37,774 nucleotides of DNA from Pseudomonadota bacterium (GCA_018241665.1 JAFEDK010000050.1:1-37774); one strand, 5' to 3'. Shown: positions 26,551 through 36,628, numbered from the stretch's first letter. The notes: generated from the sequence alone by a model not told the origin. Translations and numbers: made by a program.

Positions 26551-26967
26551 ATGGGTCTGTTCGATCAAGTCGTCGGGGCTGTCATGTCCGGCCAAACTAC
26601 CGATGGCGCAGCCAGTCCGCTGCTCGCCGGCATCATGCAACTCGTCAACGACCCGCAGATCGGCGGCCTGGCCGGCCTGGTCCAGGCCTTCCAGAACGGC
26701 GGCCTCGGTGAGGTCGCCAAGTCCTGGGTGTCGACGGGCCAGAACCTGCCGATCTCAGCCGAACAGATTCAGAGCGTGCTCGGCAGCAGCGGCATCCTGC
26801 AAAACCTCGCCAGCCAGTTCGGCCTCAGCAGCGAGCAGGTTTCCGGTCAGCTCGCTGAACTGCTCCCGCAGGTCGTGGACAAGTTGACCCCCAACGGCGC
26901 CATTCCCGACAGCAACGACCTGGTTGCACAGGGCATTGATTTGCTGAAGGGCAAGCTCTTCGGCTGA
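26551..26967 (+). CDS. YidB-like protein (DUF937)
   Basis: This is a 138-residue soluble protein with an AAAGGAG ribosome binding site. It is glycine- and glutamine-rich and helical. It shows the YidB/DUF937 pattern: MGLFDQVVGAV at the start, FQNGGLGEVAKSWVSTGQNLPIS in the middle, and LAELLPQVVDKLTPNGAIP near the end. Members are widespread and their function is unknown. It stands alone between divergent and convergent neighbours. Confidence 0.85.
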   Translation: MGLFDQVVGAVMSGQTTDGAASPLLAGIMQLVNDPQIGGLAGLVQAFQNGGLGEVAKSWVSTGQNLPISAEQIQSVLGSSGILQNLASQFGLSSEQVSGQLAELLPQVVDKLTPNGAIPDSNDLVAQGIDLLKGKLFG

Positions 26968-27007
26968 ACGCCATCGCGGGCGGTGTCTTGCCGTCCGTCA
27001 CCCCACG

Positions 27008-27658
27008 CTAGCGGGTGCGCTCGTCCGCCGTTTTGTCCTGGCAGCGCGTCCGCAGCCCCCATGCCGTCACGAACACCCACAGCGTCAGCACCCCCGAAGC
27101 GAGTCGTTCATACAGACCCGCGTGGCTGCGTGTGGCCTCGCTCGCCGACATCAGCGACAGAAATACCAAGCCGGCGCACCCGGACGCAAAGGAATAGGCA
27201 CTGAGCGGCCGCAATCTTGCATCGTGGCGAAAGAGGAGGGGGCCGAGCAAAGCCGCGGCGGCGAGTGACAGGAAAGCGATCGTTGCCGACAGGCTATGCA
27301 GCCGCTGGCTGAGTACCTCCGGTGCAGCGCAGCCGGGTTCGCAGGGGAAGACTCCGGCGCCGACGCGGCCGATACCGTCCAGCGCCACGAGCACCGCGAC
27401 GAGCAGCGTGAGCCGGGGGCGATCGGCAAGGCGGGCCACCGTCGCGTGAAACGCCGCCGCGTAGCCGACGATCAGCAGTCCGCTTCCAACGAAGCCGCCG
27501 AAGCGCATCAGACCCCCGGTGGAACTGCCACGCTCGCCGAGCTCGCTGATGTACTGGCTGACATGATCGAAGCCGGGACGCAGCTCGCCGGCGACAATGA
27601 TCGCGGTCGCCCACAGCACGGGGGCAACAAGGCCACAGAACAAGCCGGCACGGGTCAT
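27008..27658 (-). CDS. DUF998-family membrane protein
   Basis: This is a 216-residue integral membrane protein with about six hydrophobic segments. The first helix GLVAPVLWATAIIVAGELRPGFDHVSQYISELG contains the conserved D-x-x-S-x-x-I-S-E-L pattern after helix 1. GIGRVGAGVFPCEPGC in the third to fourth segment is also typical of DUF998. The function of the family is unknown. It lies 58 bp downstream of the DapB-like gene on the same strand. The ribosome binding site is weak. Confidence 0.8.
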   Translation of the reverse strand: MTRAGLFCGLVAPVLWATAIIVAGELRPGFDHVSQYISELGERGSSTGGLMRFGGFVGSGLLIVGYAAAFHATVARLADRPRLTLLVAVLVALDGIGRVGAGVFPCEPGCAAPEVLSQRLHSLSATIAFLSLAAAALLGPLLFRHDARLRPLSAYSFASGCAGLVFLSLMSASEATRSHAGLYERLASGVLTLWVFVTAWGLRTRCQDKTADERTR

Positions 27659-27716
27659 CGGTGGTAGTGGCAGAGGGGGCGCATGGAAGCCGCAATTCAG
27701 CCCGGCAGGGGAGGGA

Positions 27717-28391
27717 TCACAGCCAGCCCTTGGTAATGAACTCCATTACAGGATAGACCCGGTTTTCCAGACGTCGCGCATGCACCGCCTCGACGATGCG
27801 CGCCACGCCGCTGGCGTAAGGCGTATCCCCATAGACGCGCGTCTCCATCTGCACGCTGCACGCGCCATCCTCGATGCGAATGCGGTGGAAGGCGTGACGG
27901 GCGAGCTGGTTCTCCGGGATGTGCAGCGTATCGTGCTGCACCGACGGCTTGCGGACGGACTGGATCGCCTCCGGCGCCAGCCCCAGTGCATGGGCCATGC
28001 TCACCGCCGTGCCCGGCACCGACGTCTTCGACGCCTGGTGGGATTCCACCAGTTCGATCCTGTAACCCCGGAAGAGCGGCCCCGACGCCTCCAGCATCGC
28101 CATGAACTTCAGCATCAGGATGTTCGTGTTGGGGCACAGCACCACCGGAAAGCCGAACTCGCCCCCCTCAACATCCGACCCCGTGGACAGCTCGATGAGC
28201 GGTGACCCCGTCTCCGCGCAGAACGCACTCACCGCCTCCAGCTCCCGCCCCGACCCCGCATGGACCACGATGGCTTGCCCATCGCCCGAAGCCCGTTGCT
28301 CCCACGAAACCACCTGATACCGCGTGTCCAGCTCCAGCGAACCGAGCAACTCCTTCGCCAGCTTGCCGGCTCCAACGATGATGACTTGCAT
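27717..28391 (-). CDS. Dihydrodipicolinate reductase-like protein
   Basis: This is a 224-residue protein. MQVIIVGAGKLAKELLGSL is a Rossmann nucleotide-binding start. The central ELVESHQASKTSVPGTAVSMA resembles the catalytic E-x-H-x-x-K-x-x-x-PSGTA loop of DapB. It is shorter than true DapB (about 270) and lacks the usual GATGRMG start. It may be a paralogue acting on another imine or keto substrate rather than the lysine-pathway enzyme. The ATG at 28391 was preferred because the Rossmann strand starts there; the in-frame 37-codon extension is low-complexity. It follows the PAS hybrid kinase by 73 bp on the same strand. Confidence 0.72.
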   Translation of the reverse strand: MQVIIVGAGKLAKELLGSLELDTRYQVVSWEQRASGDGQAIVVHAGSGRELEAVSAFCAETGSPLIELSTGSDVEGGEFGFPVVLCPNTNILMLKFMAMLEASGPLFRGYRIELVESHQASKTSVPGTAVSMAHALGLAPEAIQSVRKPSVQHDTLHIPENQLARHAFHRIRIEDGACSVQMETRVYGDTPYASGVARIVEAVHARRLENRVYPVMEFITKGWL

Positions 28392-28464
28392 GTATGTGTA
28401 TGGCGTCGAGATTGAAAGCGGGGAATTGTGAGGGAAGGGGGCGGGGTTGTGGCGGGGAGAACGC

Positions 28465-30471
28465 TCACCGCGTGCGTTCCAGCCACCTGAGCAGGGTCTC
28501 AAAAAGCAGATCGGGATCTACCGGCTTCGTGATGAAGTCGTTCATGCCGGCTTCCAGGCATTGCGCCTTGTCCTCGGCAAAGGCATTGGCCGTCATGGCG
28601 AGGATGGGCACCGTCGTGCCACGAGGCGATCGCCGGATCGTCTGGGTCGCTTCCAGACCGTCCATCCGCGGCATCTGCACGTCCATCAGGATCAGGCGGT
28701 ATGCGTTTTTCTCTGCCAACTGCACTGCCTCGATGCCATCCACCGCAATGCTCACGTCTTGCCCGATGTCTTTCAGCAGCTCCAGCATCACCTCACGGCT
28801 CACCAGGTCATCCTCGACCAGCAGGAGGCGGCAACCGGAATGGTGTTCCAGCAGCGTCGCTTTGGCCGCGCCGGCTTGGGGTATAGGGATCGGCTCGTCG
28901 GCATGCTCTCCCTTCTTGAGCCTCGCGGTAAACCAGAACGAGCTACCACGGCCCTGCGTACTGACTGCGCCAGCGTCGCCGCCCATCAAACGGGCAAGCT
29001 TACGGGTGATGGCCAGACCGAGGCCGGTACCACCGTATTTGCGGGTGATGGAGTTATCGGCCTGCTCGAAGCTGGAAAACAGTCTCGAAAGCGTGTCTGT
29101 CGGAATGCCGATACCGCTATCTTCGACCTCGAAGCGCACCAGGACGTCGTCGGCGGTCTCTTCCTCCGCGCGCACCCGCAGGATGACCGCACCCGTTTCG
29201 GTGAACTTGAGGGCATTGCTCGCATAGTTGAGCAGGGCCTGTTGCAAGCGGGTGGGGTCGCCCAACAGTCGGGGTGTCGAGGCGTGGCTTTCGACGATCA
29301 GCTCGAGCTTGCGGGCCTGCGCCTCCTCCTGAAGTATCGAGGCGACGTTGGCCGCAATGCCACCGATGTTGACCGCGCTTTCTTCCAGGACCAGCTTGCC
29401 GGCCTCGATCTTGGACAGATCGAGCGTCGCATTGATGATTGCCAGCAGGTGCTGGCCAGCGGCATCGATCTTTACCAGCCGTTCAACCTGATCCGGCGGC
29501 AATCCCGAACGCCGCATCAGGTGCACCATGCCCGTGATGGCGTTGAGCGGGGTACGAATCTCGTGGCTCATATTGGCCAGGAACGTACTCTTGGCGATGT
29601 TTGCAGCCTCGGCGGCTTCCTTGGCGCAGGACAGCTCGTGCGTGCGCAGCTTGACCACTTCTTCCAGGTGGTCGCGATGACGCTTCAACTCGGCTTCGTG
29701 CTTCTTCAGTTCGGTAATGTCATGCACGGTGCCGATCAGCTGCGTGCAGACGCCATTGCCGTCAAAGACCGGGACCACGCAGACCTCGCCGACCTTCAGG
29801 CCGGCAGGGTAGGGGGTCGTCTCCTCCCAATGGACGGCCCTGCGTTCGTTGATGGCTCGCAGGTAATTGCCGATAACCATTGTGCATGACGGCTCGGGGA
29901 TGACCTCGTGCACCCGCTTGCCGACAATATGCTCGGCAGGCACATTGATCGCCTCGACAAAACGCCTATTGACCGAGGCAAAGCGGAATTGCGCACCTTC
30001 TTCCACGGCGATCACGAAGACCACGTCATGAACGTTGTCATAAATGGCGGCCAGCTGGTTTTCCCGCGCATGCAGGCGGATCTCAGCCTCTTTGCGCAGT
30101 GTGATGTCGCGGCTGATGACGACGAAAAAATCCCGACTCCCCACGCGTACCAGGCGAACGGTGACATCAACCGGGAATGCCGAGCCATCGGCGCGCCGAT
30201 TCTCCCATTCGAAATGGGCCGTTTCTCCGGCCCGGACCCGCGCGAATATCTCGCCCGCCATATCGGTGCTCGACCGTCCGTTCGGCTGGAATTCCGGTGA
30301 CCAGTCCGCCGGCGAGGTAGCGATGATCTGTTCCTGGGTACAGCCAAACAAATCCAGCGTAGCCGGATTGCACTGAACCGCTGTGCCTTGCTCCGAACAG
30401 ATGATGATCGAATCCGCTGCAGCATCGAAGAGCGCACGGAACAAATGCGGGTCGAGGTCTGAAGAATCCAT
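28465..30471 (-). CDS. PAS-containing hybrid sensor histidine kinase with receiver
   Basis: This is a 668-residue protein from the ATG at 30471. There are no membrane helices, so it is probably cytosolic. Two PAS domains are visible: [20 protein letters not shown] onwards with a PAC segment ([16 protein letters not shown]), and [21 protein letters not shown] with [16 protein letters not shown] coiled coil leads to HisKA with His303 ([13 protein letters not shown]). The ATPase has DSGIGIPTD and [19 protein letters not shown]. The receiver has [11 protein letters not shown] and [10 protein letters not shown]. In-frame starts further upstream (ATG at 30531 and 30516, TTG at 30549) are possible because no strong Shine-Dalgarno sequence decides. 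It lies downstream of the giant CheB-CheR kinase gene on the same strand. Confidence 0.88.
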   Translation of the reverse strand: MDSSDLDPHLFRALFDAAADSIIICSEQGTAVQCNPATLDLFGCTQEQIIATSPADWSPEFQPNGRSSTDMAGEIFARVRAGETAHFEWENRRADGSAFPVDVTVRLVRVGSRDFFVVISRDITLRKEAEIRLHARENQLAAIYDNVHDVVFVIAVEEGAQFRFASVNRRFVEAINVPAEHIVGKRVHEVIPEPSCTMVIGNYLRAINERRAVHWEETTPYPAGLKVGEVCVVPVFDGNGVCTQLIGTVHDITELKKHEAELKRHRDHLEEVVKLRTHELSCAKEAAEAANIAKSTFLANMSHEIRTPLNAITGMVHLMRRSGLPPDQVERLVKIDAAGQHLLAIINATLDLSKIEAGKLVLEESAVNIGGIAANVASILQEEAQARKLELIVESHASTPRLLGDPTRLQQALLNYASNALKFTETGAVILRVRAEEETADDVLVRFEVEDSGIGIPTDTLSRLFSSFEQADNSITRKYGGTGLGLAITRKLARLMGGDAGAVSTQGRGSSFWFTARLKKGEHADEPIPIPQAGAAKATLLEHHSGCRLLLVEDDLVSREVMLELLKDIGQDVSIAVDGIEAVQLAEKNAYRLILMDVQMPRMDGLEATQTIRRSPRGTTVPILAMTANAFAEDKAQCLEAGMNDFITKPVDPDLLFETLLRWLERTR

Positions 30472-30622
30472 GCTGTCGGTCAAATTACTGGCTCCAGGGC
30501 GGGCATGGCCAATCATACGGATCTTTCGCATCCCGCCCAGGGTTTTCAACTGACTGGAGGTGTCTTCAAACTGCGTGCTCTCCCGCTGGCTGTTCTCTAC
30601 TTACGAAATGTTGGCTGCGTAG

Positions 30623-33600
30623 CTATCGCTTGCTACGGGTTAGCGCATGCAGCAACACAGCGAAGAAGGTAGGCACATCCAGTGGTTTGGCGACGAAATC
30701 GTTCATGCCTGCCTGCAGGCAACGTACCCTGTCTTCGTGAAATGCGTTTGCGGTTAATGCAATGATCGGGACTGTCGCGCCATCCGGCAATTGACGAATT
30801 TGCTGAGTGGCATCCAGACCGTTCAGGTTGGGCATTTGCATGTCCATCAAGATCAGGTCGTAACGACGGGCTTTTGCTTTGGCTACAGCTTCGCTCCCGT
30901 CATTGGCGATATCAACCTCAAATCCGAGTTCGGAAATGATCATCTTCAGTATTTCTTGGTTGACTATCTCATCTTCTGCTACCAGGATTCGCGAATGGGC
31001 GAAATCATGCTTAAGCATCGCCTCGGTCGCTGATTGATCGAGAAGGTCGCTTGACACGGCCGACGTACCGTTTTTCAGCAAACGAACCGTAAACCAGAAG
31101 GTGCTGCCACGTCCGGGGACGCTGTCTGCGGCAGCATCGCCGCCCATCAGTGTGGCAATGCGTTTGGTAATGGCGAGACCAAGGCCAGTGCCGCCGTATT
31201 TTCGAGTCATCGTATTGTCGGCCTGTTCAAACGCCGTAAACAAACGCTTCAGAGCATCGGGCGCGACCCCGATCCCGGTATCGGTTACCGAGAAACGCAA
31301 AAGCGCCTCGGAATCCGATTCGCTGATCAGTTCGACGCGGGTGGAGACACAGCCCGCATCGGTGAAACGGATGGCATTGGTGATGTAGTTCAGCAGCGCC
31401 TGCTGAATACGCAACTCGTCTCCGTGCAAGCCGGCCGGCATCGGATCAATCTCGCTAATCAGACTGAGTTGTTTGGCCTGGGCTCGTTCCATCAGGATTG
31501 CCGTACATGTCGAGACGATTTTCTCGATATCGACCCGTTCGTCCTCGAGTTCGAACTTTCCGGCCTCGATTTTTGAGATATCGAGGATGGAATTGATGAC
31601 ATCGAGCAAGTGCGTCGCGGAGGCTTCAAGTTTGCCGAATCGCTCGTTTTGCAGACTTGTCAGCCCCGATCTGCGAATCAAGTGCGACATCCCCATGATC
31701 GCGTTGAGCGGCGTCCGTATTTCGTGCGACATGTTGGACAGAAATGCACTCTTTGCGATCGTCGCGGCTTCGGCCACGGCTTTGGCTTCGGCCAATTCCT
31801 TCGTACGTACGGCAACCAGTTCCTCGAGGTGTTCGCGGTAATTGGCCAGCTCCCGGTCGTTTGCCACGCGCTCAGATATGTCGATGGCAAACGCCGCTCG
31901 GGCCAACGGTATGCCTTCCTCGGAACGGGTAACCGTAATGTCGAGCAGGACCGGAAATCGGTCGCCGTATTTGGTGAGATGTAGGCTTTCGAAGACACCA
32001 TGGCCGGTACGGTCAACTTCTGAAATACGTTGTTTGACCTCTGCATGCAATTCAGGCGGAAAGACTGAGATGACGGACTTACCGACCATTTCCTCAGGCT
32101 CATATCCACGCCGCCGTGCGAAGGCCGGATTGACGGCGACGAATACGTTGCGCTGCGGGTCGGCCAAGGCTAGTCCAAACTCCGCCTGTTGAAAGGCGTT
32201 GGCCCATTCCAGCAACCGCCGCTCCATGGCGCGCCGTTCAGTCAGATCTTCAAAGGTTGCCGCCCGGAAAACGATCTCACCACTCTCGTCTCGGAACGCA
32301 GAAATGGAAACGTGGCAGGGGAAAGTTGTCGCATCCTTGCGCACGCGAACCGACTCGAATGCATGGTGCCCGTCACGATTGACCCTGGTGATCTTGTCGG
32401 TAATGGTGTTGAGGGCTTCCGGTGCATAGAAGTCGCGGAAACTACGCCCGATCACTTCGGCAATCGTATAGCCGTGCATCTGCGCAAATGCCAGGTTGGT
32501 GTGTGTCACCAGATTGGTGGCCGCATCGACGACCAACATGCCCCAGCCGGCGTTTTCGAAGAGCGTGACATATTTCTGCAACTCGCGCTCAGCCTGCTTG
32601 CGTGCTGTGATGTCAAGCACTATCCCATGATAACTCGCCAGCTCTCCCTGTTCATCGAGCGCCGGCATGCCACGCGCGAACAGCCATCGTGCTTCGCTTC
32701 CCGGCGCTGTATTGACCTGCCATTCGATATCGAATTTTTCGCTACGCGATGCTGCGTCGGACACCATATGTGCCAACGGGGCGCGGTCTTCGGGTCTGAC
32801 GGCGTTGAGCCAAGTATCGAAGTTGGGCACGACGGAGCGGTCATTGATGCCATAAAGCGACCAGAGGTTGTCTGACCACTGGTTATTGTTGGTCTTTACG
32901 TCCCAGGTCCAGACGCCGGCGTTAGAGGCGTTGAGCGCAAATCGTAATTGCTCCTCGCTGCGGCGTAGTGACATTTCTGCAATCTTGCGGGCAGAAATAT
33001 CGTTGAGGGTGGCAAGAGCGTAACTCTCGCCATCCAGTTCGAAACCGCTCAGGCTAATCTCCACGAAAAATTCGTTGCCGGAGCGGTGGCGGCCGCAGAC
33101 ATCTCGAACGCGTGCCCGGCGGCCGCCTTCGCGTCGGGAAAAGAATTCTGTCCGCAATTTCTCGTGGACGATGCGTCTGGACTCCGGAACCAGCAGTTCG
33201 ATTGGCTGGCCGATGAGGTCTATTGGCGCATATCCGAACATCTCAGACAGGGCGGGATTGATCATTTCGATCATGCCCTGCGAATTGATGACTGTCATTC
33301 CCTCTATGCTGGCATCCCAGACCAGGCTGAAGCGTTGCTCGATGTTGGCCTTGGCGCTTTCTACCTGATGCAGCTCGGATATATCGGTAAAGGTCAGGAT
33401 CGCACCGGCAACCTCGTCCGTTTCGTTGCGATAGGGGTCGATCTGCATCAGGTAATGGAACTCCCGGTGATCCACTCGCTCCTTGATCGATAGGTTGCTC
33501 TGAATAACGCGGTTGACCTGCTCGCGTAGTTCAGTAAGTTGAAGGTGGCAGGGAATGCCATACAGCGACTGGCCGATGTCGCTCGCGACGATGCCGAAAA

Positions 33601-35839
33601 TCCGGCTGGCCAGACCGTTGAAACGGGCGATCTTGCCGTCGCGATCGAGTACGATCAAACTGGAGCGCAACGAATTCTGGATGTTGGCGAGCGTGGTGTT
33701 CAACTGGATCGTTTCGATCGACTTGGAGCGCAACTCGTCGTTCAGCGTGGTAAGTTCCTCGTTGGAGGATTGCAACTCCTCATTGGATGCCTGCAATTCC
33801 TCGCTCGAGGACTGAACCTCCTCATTGAGTGATTGCAGTTCCTCGTTCGATGTTTCCAGTTCCTCGATCACCGACTGCAGATGTTCCCGCGTATCGGCCA
33901 ACTCTTTGCGTAAAACTGCGGTTTCGTTTGTGGCTGCCGCATTTACGGTGGTCGAAAACGTTTCGGTTTCGGTGCTGATGCCAACAGCTAGCTCTTCAAA
34001 GCAGATGAGCAATGAAAAGTCGCTGTTGCCATCGTTATTGTCGACACGGCGCAACAGTGGACGAATCTGTTCCGGCAGACCAGACCGCTTCAGGTAAATG
34101 CTGCCGCCTTGCAGAATCTCGGCGTTTTCTTGCAGCAATCGGTAACACAGTGCTTTCAGCTCGGAACGCAACTCCGGCAGGCATAGGGAAAACACCGCGA
34201 AATCCGGGTTATCCTCGGCCAGGGAGAAGTAGCGTTGCGCGCGGCCAAAGAAACGGATGGGTTCGAAATTCGCGTTGACCAGTACCGACGGCGGTGCGTA
34301 ATGGGCAACCAGCGAAACCATTGCCGCATCGATCTGAGTCTGGCGCTGGGCGTTGGCAGGTGAGCGGGGCAGGCTGGGCATCTGACTGACGCGATTGCTG
34401 CGAAAACGCAGATGGCGCAGCGGGTATGCTTCGGCGCTACCACCTCGGCGATACAGCTTTGTATCGGCTTCGACGGAAGAAAACAGAGTGTTACCGAAAC
34501 CCACCGACTCCGAACGACCGAGCAGCAGAAGTCCATCTGGATTCAAGCTGTAATGGAAAGTGCTGATCAACTCCAGTTGCTGCTCGGGTTTCAGATAAAT
34601 CAGCAAATTCCGGCAGCTGATCAAATCCATGCGGATGAATGGCGGATTTGCGGTGACATCATGTAGGGAAAAAACGACCAGATCGCGGATTGATTTGTTG
34701 ATTCGCCAACCGCCATTACAAGCAGTAAACCAGCGATCGCGCCGTTCTGGTGGCATCTGCGCAATCGCTTCGCCAGAGAATATTCCAGAGCGGGCACGTT
34801 CGAGCGCGCGCTGGTCAATGTCTGTGGCAAAAATCCGCAGATCGAGACTCTTGTGCGTCTTGTCTAGCTGCTCAGTAATTTCAATCGCGATGGAGTACGC
34901 TTCTTCGCCAGATGCACACCCGGCGATCCAGACCCGAAAACCGTCTCCGTCCCGCCGTCTTGCGATGGCATCGCCTAATGCACGGCGCAGGGCGGAAAAA
35001 ACTTCGGCATCGCGGAAAAACGCGGTAACCGATATCAGGAAGTTTTGGTACAGGCAGAGAATTTCACCGCCGTCCTGATCAACCTTCTGAAGGTACTCAG
35101 ACAGGGAATCCAATCCCAGATTACGGTAACGCCGGACAATCTGGCGGCGAAGCGTCTGCTCCTTGTATTGGCTCAGGTCGAGATTGGTTGCCTCGGCGAC
35201 GCGCTGCAGCAGTTCGCTGAAACGCTTGTCCTCCATTTCATTGCTGGCGATTTTTTCGCTGATGAATTGTTCCGGGTTATTGAGCCAGGCCGCGATCTGG
35301 GCTGTGTCGCCGATCAAGTCCGCAACGTCGGCGTTAAGTACCGACTCCGGCATCGAGGGATGAACCGCTTGGTCCGGCGACTGAGCAATTACAAAACCGC
35401 CGGCGGCGGCTATTTTGCGGGCACCCTCCGTGCCGTCCTGGCCGGAACCCGAGAGTACGACGGCTACGGCACGCTCGCCGAACGTCTCGGCGAGCGATGA
35501 GAAAAAGCGATCGATCGAGGGCGCAATGGTGGATTTTTCCAGGGGCTTGACCAGGCGTACCCGATCATTCTCGATGATGACATCACACCCCGGAGGGCAA
35601 ACAAGAATCTGCCGCGGCTCAAGCAAGCAGCCGTCGGTAGCAAAGCTCACTGCGATGGAGGACTGTGTCGCCAGGATTTCAGCGAGACTGCTCGGCTGGT
35701 GGGGTGACAGGTGATGGACGATCAGAATCCGGTGGGGTGTCTTCGGGTCGATGTCCCTTGTCAGCAAACGCAGGCTCTGCAGCCCGCCGGCGGATGCGCC
35801 AATACCGATGATCAGTTCCTGCCGGACATTCTTTTTCAC
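30623..35839 (-). CDS. CheB-CheR-PAS-histidine kinase-receiver fusion protein
   Basis: This is a giant protein of about 1,738 residues. The CheB methylesterase domain (about 8-185) has the triad Ser16 (GIGASAGG), His43 (VHHLSPH) and Asp135 (SGSGQDGTEGA). The CheR methyltransferase (about 205-480) has YKEQTLRRQIVRRY, GCASGEEAYSIAI for AdoMet, FATDID and DLISCRNLLIYL. A long glutamate/serine-rich coiled coil with repeats of S-N-E-E-L follows, then about five PAS domains, HisKA (His near 1372, [15 protein letters not shown]), an ATPase with [19 protein letters not shown] and a receiver (MDMQMPNLNG). GTG at 35839 follows GGGGGA; GTG codons at 35857 and 35860 are alternatives. There is no membrane helix. 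GC content appears lower than in the steroid region. No stand-alone che genes are nearby. Confidence 0.9.
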   Translation of the reverse strand: MKKNVRQELIIGIGASAGGLQSLRLLTRDIDPKTPHRILIVHHLSPHQPSSLAEILATQSSIAVSFATDGCLLEPRQILVCPPGCDVIIENDRVRLVKPLEKSTIAPSIDRFFSSLAETFGERAVAVVLSGSGQDGTEGARKIAAAGGFVIAQSPDQAVHPSMPESVLNADVADLIGDTAQIAAWLNNPEQFISEKIASNEMEDKRFSELLQRVAEATNLDLSQYKEQTLRRQIVRRYRNLGLDSLSEYLQKVDQDGGEILCLYQNFLISVTAFFRDAEVFSALRRALGDAIARRRDGDGFRVWIAGCASGEEAYSIAIEITEQLDKTHKSLDLRIFATDIDQRALERARSGIFSGEAIAQMPPERRDRWFTACNGGWRINKSIRDLVVFSLHDVTANPPFIRMDLISCRNLLIYLKPEQQLELISTFHYSLNPDGLLLLGRSESVGFGNTLFSSVEADTKLYRRGGSAEAYPLRHLRFRSNRVSQMPSLPRSPANAQRQTQIDAAMVSLVAHYAPPSVLVNANFEPIRFFGRAQRYFSLAEDNPDFAVFSLCLPELRSELKALCYRLLQENAEILQGGSIYLKRSGLPEQIRPLLRRVDNNDGNSDFSLLICFEELAVGISTETETFSTTVNAAATNETAVLRKELADTREHLQSVIEELETSNEELQSLNEEVQSSSEELQASNEELQSSNEELTTLNDELRSKSIETIQLNTTLANIQNSLRSSLIVLDRDGKIARFNGLASRIFGIVASDIGQSLYGIPCHLQLTELREQVNRVIQSNLSIKERVDHREFHYLMQIDPYRNETDEVAGAILTFTDISELHQVESAKANIEQRFSLVWDASIEGMTVINSQGMIEMINPALSEMFGYAPIDLIGQPIELLVPESRRIVHEKLRTEFFSRREGGRRARVRDVCGRHRSGNEFFVEISLSGFELDGESYALATLNDISARKIAEMSLRRSEEQLRFALNASNAGVWTWDVKTNNNQWSDNLWSLYGINDRSVVPNFDTWLNAVRPEDRAPLAHMVSDAASRSEKFDIEWQVNTAPGSEARWLFARGMPALDEQGELASYHGIVLDITARKQAERELQKYVTLFENAGWGMLVVDAATNLVTHTNLAFAQMHGYTIAEVIGRSFRDFYAPEALNTITDKITRVNRDGHHAFESVRVRKDATTFPCHVSISAFRDESGEIVFRAATFEDLTERRAMERRLLEWANAFQQAEFGLALADPQRNVFVAVNPAFARRRGYEPEEMVGKSVISVFPPELHAEVKQRISEVDRTGHGVFESLHLTKYGDRFPVLLDITVTRSEEGIPLARAAFAIDISERVANDRELANYREHLEELVAVRTKELAEAKAVAEAATIAKSAFLSNMSHEIRTPLNAIMGMSHLIRRSGLTSLQNERFGKLEASATHLLDVINSILDISKIEAGKFELEDERVDIEKIVSTCTAILMERAQAKQLSLISEIDPMPAGLHGDELRIQQALLNYITNAIRFTDAGCVSTRVELISESDSEALLRFSVTDTGIGVAPDALKRLFTAFEQADNTMTRKYGGTGLGLAITKRIATLMGGDAAADSVPGRGSTFWFTVRLLKNGTSAVSSDLLDQSATEAMLKHDFAHSRILVAEDEIVNQEILKMIISELGFEVDIANDGSEAVAKAKARRYDLILMDMQMPNLNGLDATQQIRQLPDGATVPIIALTANAFHEDRVRCLQAGMNDFVAKPLDVPTFFAVLLHALTRSKR

Positions 35840-35860
35840 ATATCCCCCGTTACACACCAC

Positions 35861-36184
35861 TGGACAGGTTGAACATACTTTGCCTGCCCGTCCCGCTGTC
35901 TATTGTTTGCTCGCGCATGCGATTGTATTCCTTCTCCCAAGACTGCCAGTACTGAAGTAGCCGAGCAACTCATTCTTGACCAAAGCCCAGGAGTGGCCAA
36001 TAGGGGCCGAAATAAACATCAATCCTCTTGATTTTGCATATTCAAAATTCTCGGCTGACGGTGTAATGCGTGTATCCGATTTCCAGACCGAGGGAAACCA
36101 ATTTCCGTGTCAGCCCTGCATGTGCCTTGGCGGACTGGTGGACGGCAGGCGCCGGTTCCCGCACCTGCCATCGTCACAACGCTC
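35861..36184. other. 324-bp intergenic region, no confident gene
   Basis: This is a mixed-composition stretch between the fusion kinase start and the end of the 98-codon ORF. Short open frames exist on both strands but none has a ribosome binding site and recognisable protein character. It must contain the promoter of the fusion kinase, though no clear -35/-10 pair could be picked out. Confidence 0.5.
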
Positions 36185-36481
36185 CTACACGTGCTCGATT
36201 TCCCTTTGGCTTTCAACTCCAGCAAACCCACGCCCCTCGACCAGCCTCATCAAGTCCCGGGCCTCGTCCGCGATCATTCCGCAGGCCCACAGGTAGTGCT
36301 CCTGGTACTCCGCATCCATGCGCCGGAACATCTCGCCGGCATTGCTGCGCGTCATCGCGAGCATGGCCTGCAACTGCGCGAGGCGGGCGCTGAGCTGATC
36401 GACGAGAGTGAGGGTGTCCACGTCGTTCGCCAGCACATAGAGCGGCGCAGCGGGGGCAGGGAAGTTCAAGGGTGTATTCAT
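36185..36481 (-). CDS. Small helical protein downstream of a C4-like RNA, unknown function
   Basis: This protein has 98 residues from the ATG at 36481, which overlaps the stop of a 36-codon ORF (ATGA) and has GGAGG-like purines upstream. After a proline/alanine-rich N-terminus the sequence is helical (LTLVDQLSARLAQLQAMLAMT, then EEARDLMRLVEG-like end; the window shows ADEARDLMRLVEG). No known domain is certain. The frame stays open upstream to 36733 through the RNA structure, but that reading lacks protein character. Its place corresponds to the icd/ant position of phage P1-type C4 operons. A role as a phage-derived effector is inference. Confidence 0.55.
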   Translation of the reverse strand: MNTPLNFPAPAAPLYVLANDVDTLTLVDQLSARLAQLQAMLAMTRSNAGEMFRRMDAEYQEHYLWACGMIADEARDLMRLVEGRGFAGVESQREIEHV

Positions 36482-36588
36482 GCCGCCGCCCTCCGCGCGC
36501 TGTATATCGAACGGGAAGAGGGGCAAACAGGGAAAGCAGATGCAATCGGCACGCGCGGACGCGCACGCCTTTGGACTTGAATGGTCAT
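36478..36588 (-). CDS. 36-codon leader ORF (orfx-like) with RBS targeted by the C4-like RNA
   Basis: The sequence AAAGGAGC-ATTAACC-ATG gives an excellent start at 36588. The frame encodes 36 arginine/alanine-rich residues starting MTIQVQRRARPRVPIA and stops in ATGA, overlapping the next start. Its ribosome binding site GCAAAGGA is exactly complementary to a loop in the upstream structured RNA. In P1/P7 a short ORF in this position is the C4 target and its translation controls the downstream genes. Confidence 0.55.
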   Translation of the reverse strand: MTIQVQRRARPRVPIASAFPVCPSSRSIYSARRAAA

Positions 36589-36628
36589 GGTTAATGCTCC
36601 TTTGCGGTTGAGTCTCCGCAGCCCCCGT

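Noticed and set aside
33700-33860. Repeated short units in the fusion kinase gene that could be taken for a repeat array
   Set aside because: They encode the Ser-Asn-Glu-Glu-Leu coiled coil typical of CheB-CheR-PAS proteins. They are degenerate at DNA level and not CRISPR-like.
36019-36231. 70-codon minus-strand ORF beyond the 98-codon gene
   Set aside because: It overlaps the 98-codon ORF in another frame, has no ribosome binding site and no protein-like pattern.
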